Shown here piece by piece: positions 58,770 through 64,000 of a DNA stretch of 64,000 nt. The position numbers were made by a program, and so were the translations under genes. Positions within the stretch are counted from its first letter, which is position 1; the number at the start of each line of letters is the position of its first letter. Below the pieces are notes generated by a model. The model was not told where the DNA came from. It did no database searches and saw only the letters and a list, made by a program, of their open reading frames with translations. The DNA is from Erigeron canadensis (lineage: Eukaryota > Streptophyta > Magnoliopsida > Asterales > Asteraceae), in contig NC_057769.1 of assembly GCF_010389155.1 (NCBI RefSeq), positions 5,456,735 through 5,520,734 on the forward strand. Reading direction: 5' to 3'.

Positions 58770-61746
58770 TCAGTAGTACGCCAAAGATGGGTTTGCGGAG
58801 ACAACTTCAGGGAGGAATGACATAGCTACTCCAGATGCAGTCTCAAACAATCCAAGCTTCTCGATCAGCCTCATTGCCAGATTCCCAGCAACATAAGAAA
58901 CACCCGAGACTGCAACTGCTGTAGTCAAGTAGTAGGTGATAGTCTTAAAATACCCTGCGAACCCGTCACACCTATCAATATAAGCCTTGAATATCGCTAG
59001 CAAAGCGACGCCTACAAGAGATGCAATTGCAACCACTGCTATGGTAAAGTCCTTATCGCTGGTTTCATGAAATGCGTATCCATAGGCCAAAGGAGGGATG
59101 ATACCAAACACAAGGAAAGATAGTATTGCAAAGAACAAGTGCATTGGAAAGTGCTCGACTCGCCCTAGTAACTCTTTGTACTTGTTACGAGCTTCTTGGT
59201 CGCTTGTTTGTTGGCTAGAGTATTTAAAGCAGTCGTCTCTTAAGTCCCATAGCTGCAAAATAATCAAATAAGTTCGACTTGAGTTCAACTTTTGTGCTGC
59301 AATTAGTCCAAATTAATTAAGAATCACAAGGGTTTAACAATACAGGTTACTCACATTGTGGCAAACAACAATAACCCCGCCAATTAGATTCGCCACCGCC
59401 AGGGCTATGATGCTCACTGCAAAATTTCGAAAATGTTGATGCAAAAGATTAACTTTTTTGATTATTTTATACCTTAAGGCTGTCCTAATTAAAAGCCATA
59501 TTGTATACAATACTCTGGATGCGACGACTAGTACATTACAAGGGGATGAAAGTACTTACGTGTACTGGCATCACCAGCAGCGGCAGACGCAACGACACTT
59601 AAACTTGCAATCACTTCCATTAAGCCTCCATACACAACACTCTTCAAGATCTCAAAAGATGTAGAATCTTGTCCAACTGCCGTTTGTGGTTGACTTGGTA
59701 CTTCATTGGATGTTTGTGGCGGCATATCGATACTTGTTTCATCTTTTCCTGGTTGTTCTCCCGGTCCCGGATGACTAGTTGGTAGTTGATCTTTCTGATT
59801 ATATGTTCCTCCTAAATTCGTTCCTTCATTTTGTCCAACACAACTTTAATTCCAATATCGATTTTATGACAATTAGAAAAATTCATAAGACAATATATAC
59901 CGAATTAATGCAACATTGGATCACCTGATATAGGAGGTTTGCCTGTAGTATATTTGATATTATCTCCAACAGTAGAAGGAGGTGGGCGACCAATATTTCC
60001 TGCTGGTTTCACTTGTTCAAAACTTGAATCTAAGTTATGTGATTCTGGTTGTTCATGACCACGGTCAACCTTTTCAATGTCTTTTTCTTTTCGGAAAACC
60101 CGAAAGATACTGAAACAGCTCCCTGCTTACATTCAACCAAACATTTTTAATAACCCACGTGTACATTATAACCTTGACAGTTATTAATTGTACAGATTTA
60201 CTAGCTAGGATTCATTAAAGTTTTCAATCGGACTAAACATCTAAACGATGACTAGTAAATCCCAAAATACAGGTTGTGTAATTATAGTATATATTTGGAT
60301 ATGTCTGTAATTTTTGGTTGCTAGTTACTTGCTAGTTGACCCGTGTATTAATTTAACATTATATTATATATTTGTTTTTGCCAAATTTCTATAGAGCCAA
60401 AAGCTATACTTTTGCACCATCAATATTATTTCATACATAATCATATATAATCTTTAATTTGTTTTGTATTGAAGTCAAGTGTACTACATGTTTTTCTTTG
60501 CGACGTGCAAGCACGTATCATATCATCAATTATATTAATAGATGTAACTAAAACCAATTAAGTACGTAGCTCATGACGTGCTATACATTACTGTAGTACT
60601 AATTATCAACAAGAAATTATAGTTGTAGATATAATGCATTATTAATGGGGAATAAATGGGTAGTTGACTTCCGCAGAGATAATAATATCATAAAAGGAAA
60701 TTAATTAAGTATTTTATATCACATAATAATATAATTAGAAATTTTGACTTTTAGAAGGGTCATGGCCGGATGGATTACCATCTTCACGAGAGATAGGTGG
60801 AATCGAATCATCTGGTTTGTTCCCAAATATTGGAAAAGGATTGAAGCGTCCATTATCTGACAAAATTTCATGCAAAATGTCACAAAATTAATTTATCATA
60901 TATATATATATGCGTCGTAAAACTGTTTATCTGATTATTTAATTATGAACGAAATCATATATAAGAAATAGCTTCTTAATTACCCGAGGGAAAGAACACA
61001 CTGAAGCAAGAAAAGCATCCAAGTAGATCGAGTGGCTTGTGTGGTATAGTGACTTGAGCCGGGGGCCTCTTGATTTTTCGACGAAGAATCACTTTGGTGA
61101 TTTGATGCTTACAATTAGGGCAATGCGCAGTAGTATCCGTGTCAAGTTTAGGCATCCCCTTGACGAATTCTAGCTCAACTTCTTCCTCCTCAAACTGATC
61201 TTCTTCTTGGATCACTTGCTGTGGTGTGCTTTTAGTACTCGTACTTCCTTCTTTATTGCTACTAGCATTCACGATCTCTCTTTCCTCTTTCTCTTTCGCG
61301 TTGTTTTGATGAACAACGTTTAGAATCTTATGCATATCAAGATCTTCAAACGCTCCTGATGAAATTAATTTGTTTCCAAAATCATCAAATATATATATAT
61401 CCATGCAAGTTGATGAAACACTTTTTTAATTTCTAACATAATCAATAAACCTAAAAATGTAACGTCTTTTCTAGTACCAAAACTATTTTTGTCATTTAGA
61501 GGTCGTGGGTTCAAATCAGAAACAGTACTATTTGTAAGTACTTACAAAGTTACAAATACCTTGTATGTCCAAGTAAGTGCTATTTTCGGTTAGTTTTCCC
61601 TTTCCGTCGCCATTTTCAACTTTTGGCACATCCGGGACAACAACATCAGAGTATTGATGTCGAGTCCTTGGTTTCAACCCGGCATCCATCGTGTCTTCCA
61701 TGTCGGTATCCATCTCCGGCCGTCGCTTGTCCACGGCTACATCCAT
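58770..61746 (-). CDS. MEB-like (membrane protein of ER body-like) protein with VIT1-like domain
   Basis: Seven exons on the minus strand: 61746-61560, 61355-60984, 60856-60779, 60122-59925, 59823-59560, 59416-59355 and 59252-58770, giving 547 residues with consistent phase. The N-terminal half is hydrophilic and low-complexity, with a Glu-rich stretch and two CXXC pairs (Cys 141/144 in HCPNCKH and Cys 176/179 in CFSC), suggesting a small metal site. From about 340 to the end is a membrane domain: SVVYGGLMEVIASLSVVASA, LSIIALAVANLIGGVIVV, then LWDLRDD and four further hydrophobic segments. This resembles the CCC1/VIT1 iron/manganese transporter fold as found in the MEB1/MEB2 proteins of Arabidopsis ER bodies. 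Transport activity is inferred from family only. An in-frame ATG at 61812 would add 22 residues with a VVVVVV run; the shorter start is my choice but is not certain. Confidence 0.85.
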
Positions 61747-64000
61747 GTATATATCTTTAATTATTGCAGCTAGCTTCTCAAAAACCACTACCACCACCAC
61801 AATATAAGTCAAATTAAGGGTTCTCTTCCTAGCTATAATAAGTAGCTATAATAAGCTTATAATATGGCTTGGTCGCTTATGAGTAGCTTAGTAGATATAT
61901 AGCTAGGCCGTTCCCATTTATTGCTTTTATAGGCACCATATAAAGTCAAGTCAATGCCAACGCCAAAGTTGTTACAACATTGCGTTCATATTTTTCAAGA
62001 TAAATTTAATTTACAAATCTATAGGAAAAACAGTAAAATATACTCGTAAGCCTTGGCTATTTTCAAAAAGGGTAAAAATAGAATAACTTTAACTTTTAGA
62101 TTAAAATAGAGGGTAAAAGATCAAATATCAAATTTAAATATTGACCTTTGATTTTTTTTGAAAGCGAGTTATTAATAATACGTTATTATTCGAGACCCTA
62201 CAATAACATTTAATTAGTCGTTTCGCTAGAGTCGAGTATGTTCAAATATGATTTTATTGATTTAATTAGTATATGTAAAATATGAAATTTTGTGGAAGCC
62301 TACCTCGTTATATCCAAACAAACATCGTTCATACTGATTTGGTTCATAAAAAACACAACAAATTAATGATATATAATATGTACTATCTATATCGCATTCT
62401 AGACTATTCGTATATGAAAACTTAAAAAGAAGTACAAGAAACTTTGGATTGAATTAGCTGAACCGTTTTTATAGTGTGAATATACTTTTTTCGTATTTTT
62501 AATTTTCTCTTGAATATACAATTAGTATTCTCATCGCCTTCATCAATAGCTGGCAGATACGAATAGTTTAAATTATTATATCCATTTAAATATATAGACG
62601 ACTAAGCATTTGTTTACAATTAAATTGTTTAGGACGCAAATGATGAAAACTACAGTTGAAAATAAATATTCAGATTATAAGTAAATATTTGAATTGAATA
62701 AGTAGCTAGTGCATAGATTTATGAAAGCCAAAATAATTATAAATTTCACAACAAATTAAAACAATATCTAATCTATCTAATATTGATATATAACAATAAT
62801 GGAGAAAGCAAAATGTAAACAATCTTATTCAGAAGAACAAATATTTTCAAGGTTGTATACTAATAATACATATACATAATACATATATAGTTTTCTCTTG
62901 TTTTATCCAATGTAATTTATGAAGAAAAGATAACAAGCAGTTAGTTGAGTTAATTAATTCTTTTTTTTCTTTCGTCGTGCATACCCTAAAACAAGGTATT
63001 GTCATGCCAAATTTATTAATTATTTATATATTCCAATAATTATAATATAATTATATATTTTAGTCCCCTAAATGGAACTATTGAGCGCAGTACGTATATT
63101 ACTTTCTAACAATTATATGATGTCTTATTCAACAATACAACAAGTTGTTGTTGTTGTTCATTTCGTTGGTTAACTTCATTATAATAGAACCAAAACGTAC
63201 AAGATATATATTTATTATTTAGTCATTTAAAAAAAATAATGAATATCGAATTGAATTAACTTTCCGGCCAGTTTCCACCATAGAGAGGTGAGAGCACACT
63301 CATTAGGAAATGTCGATTGTCTTTGTTCCCTCCAACTTGATGAGATAATATTCAATGAAAATTTCTACAAAACTTTCCTAACAACCGGGATTAATAGACA
63401 TCAAACATATGTCGGACAAAATTAAGTAACTCGATCATCAAGTGAAATGGTATCATTGAGATTTATTATATACTCGTAGTAACTTATAATGAGCACTGCT
63501 GATCAATAAAGAAAATCAATTGTTTTAATCGGTCTTGCTCTCTCTTCAACTTAATGAAGTATCTAACGAAAACTTCACTGAATATGTATCTAGCAAATTT
63601 CAAACTTCCATTGATAGATAAAACCTAAATGCCCGGCCCATATTTTAAATTGGTATATATGTCATTATTATTTACTATAGTAACTTATCCATATATTATG
63701 AAATGAAATGGGTAGTGCGTATACAAATGAAAAGTCTACGAATTTTTCCAACACATTGTCTAAACTCTAAAGCATGTGTCCCATGCTATAATTTTTTAAT
63801 ATTGAATTATAATTAAGTGTGAACGAATAAAAAATATGGGTGTAGTGCCACGTCACTTGTATTCATTAATAAGCTTGTGTTTATTAAAAGTAAATGTTAG
63901 GTTTATCGGTCATTACTATCGCCACCTACATACCTAGCTAGGTGTAAGTATTTTCACATTTCTCTCGCATGCTCCAAAATCCGAAGTCTTTTTTAACAGT
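61747..64000. other. Promoter side of the MEB-like gene and intergenic DNA
   Basis: Tandem 'tagctataataag' at about 61830-61857 may serve as a TATA region on the minus strand. Beyond that is AT-rich DNA with no gene. 63320-63420 and 63530-63625 are diverged direct repeats ('cttgatgagataatattcaa' against 'cttaatgaagtatctaacga'). Confidence 0.4.

Noticed and set aside
63310..63640. Diverged direct repeats that might be a decayed coding region
   Set aside because: No open frame or recognisable domain on either strand.
1..64000. CRISPR arrays, bacterial operons, phage or toxin systems
   Set aside because: No regularly spaced repeats or prokaryotic gene organisation; the window is plant nuclear DNA.

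Overview
The window is nuclear DNA of a flowering plant, most likely a eudicot. The evidence is spliced genes with short exons and AT-rich GT-AG introns, plant-only gene families, TATA-type promoters, and transposons of classic plant types (Copia, SINE, hAT, Harbinger, Mutator-like, Helitron). It is strongly AT-rich and gene-poor. I cannot fix the family or species from sequence alone; an asterid is my guess, not a result.

Layout. 1-21 kb is the first gene-rich part: a small plastid-type J-domain protein (-), a KDEL-receptor-like seven-span protein (+, six exons), a G3BP-like NTF2/RRM/RGG RNA-binding protein (+, nine coding exons, one GC-AG intron) and a single-exon membrane-anchored acidic protein of unknown function (-). 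Two long-inverted-repeat, Mutator-like elements lie among them, and the second ends about 115 bp before the TATA box of the G3BP-like gene. 22-49 kb holds no host gene that I can support. It is a layered transposon landscape: a Helitron-like nest, a complete but broken Copia element with 215-bp LTRs, four non-autonomous hAT elements with 8-bp target duplications, a Helitron inserted inside one of those hATs, a MITE inside another, several SINEs with long target duplications, and a probable solo LTR. 49-62 kb is the second gene-rich part: an AP2-domain factor of the At4g13040 type (+), the dolichol-phosphate-mannose synthase subunit DPM3 (+), and, convergent with it, a MEB-like (membrane protein of ER body) protein with a VIT1-like C-terminal domain (-). 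The last 2.2 kb are intergenic.

How the genes relate. They are ordinary, separately promoted plant genes and no cluster or pathway is evident. Three act in or near the ER (the KDEL-receptor-like protein, DPM3 and the MEB-like protein), but they are far apart and nothing shows co-regulation. Splice models were built by hand from reading-frame phase and family similarity; all five multi-exon models close in frame to the stop codon.

I found no convincing undescribed biological system. The most informative signals are (i) a Helitron whose insertion point can be read exactly because an uninterrupted paralogue of its target lies 8 kb away, (ii) a Copia element whose internal nonsense codons are all explicable by C-to-T type transitions, (iii) a Mutator-like terminal repeat with paired CACGTG motifs just upstream of a stress-granule-type gene, and (iv) a conserved-looking protein of unknown function at 20.2-21.4 kb.
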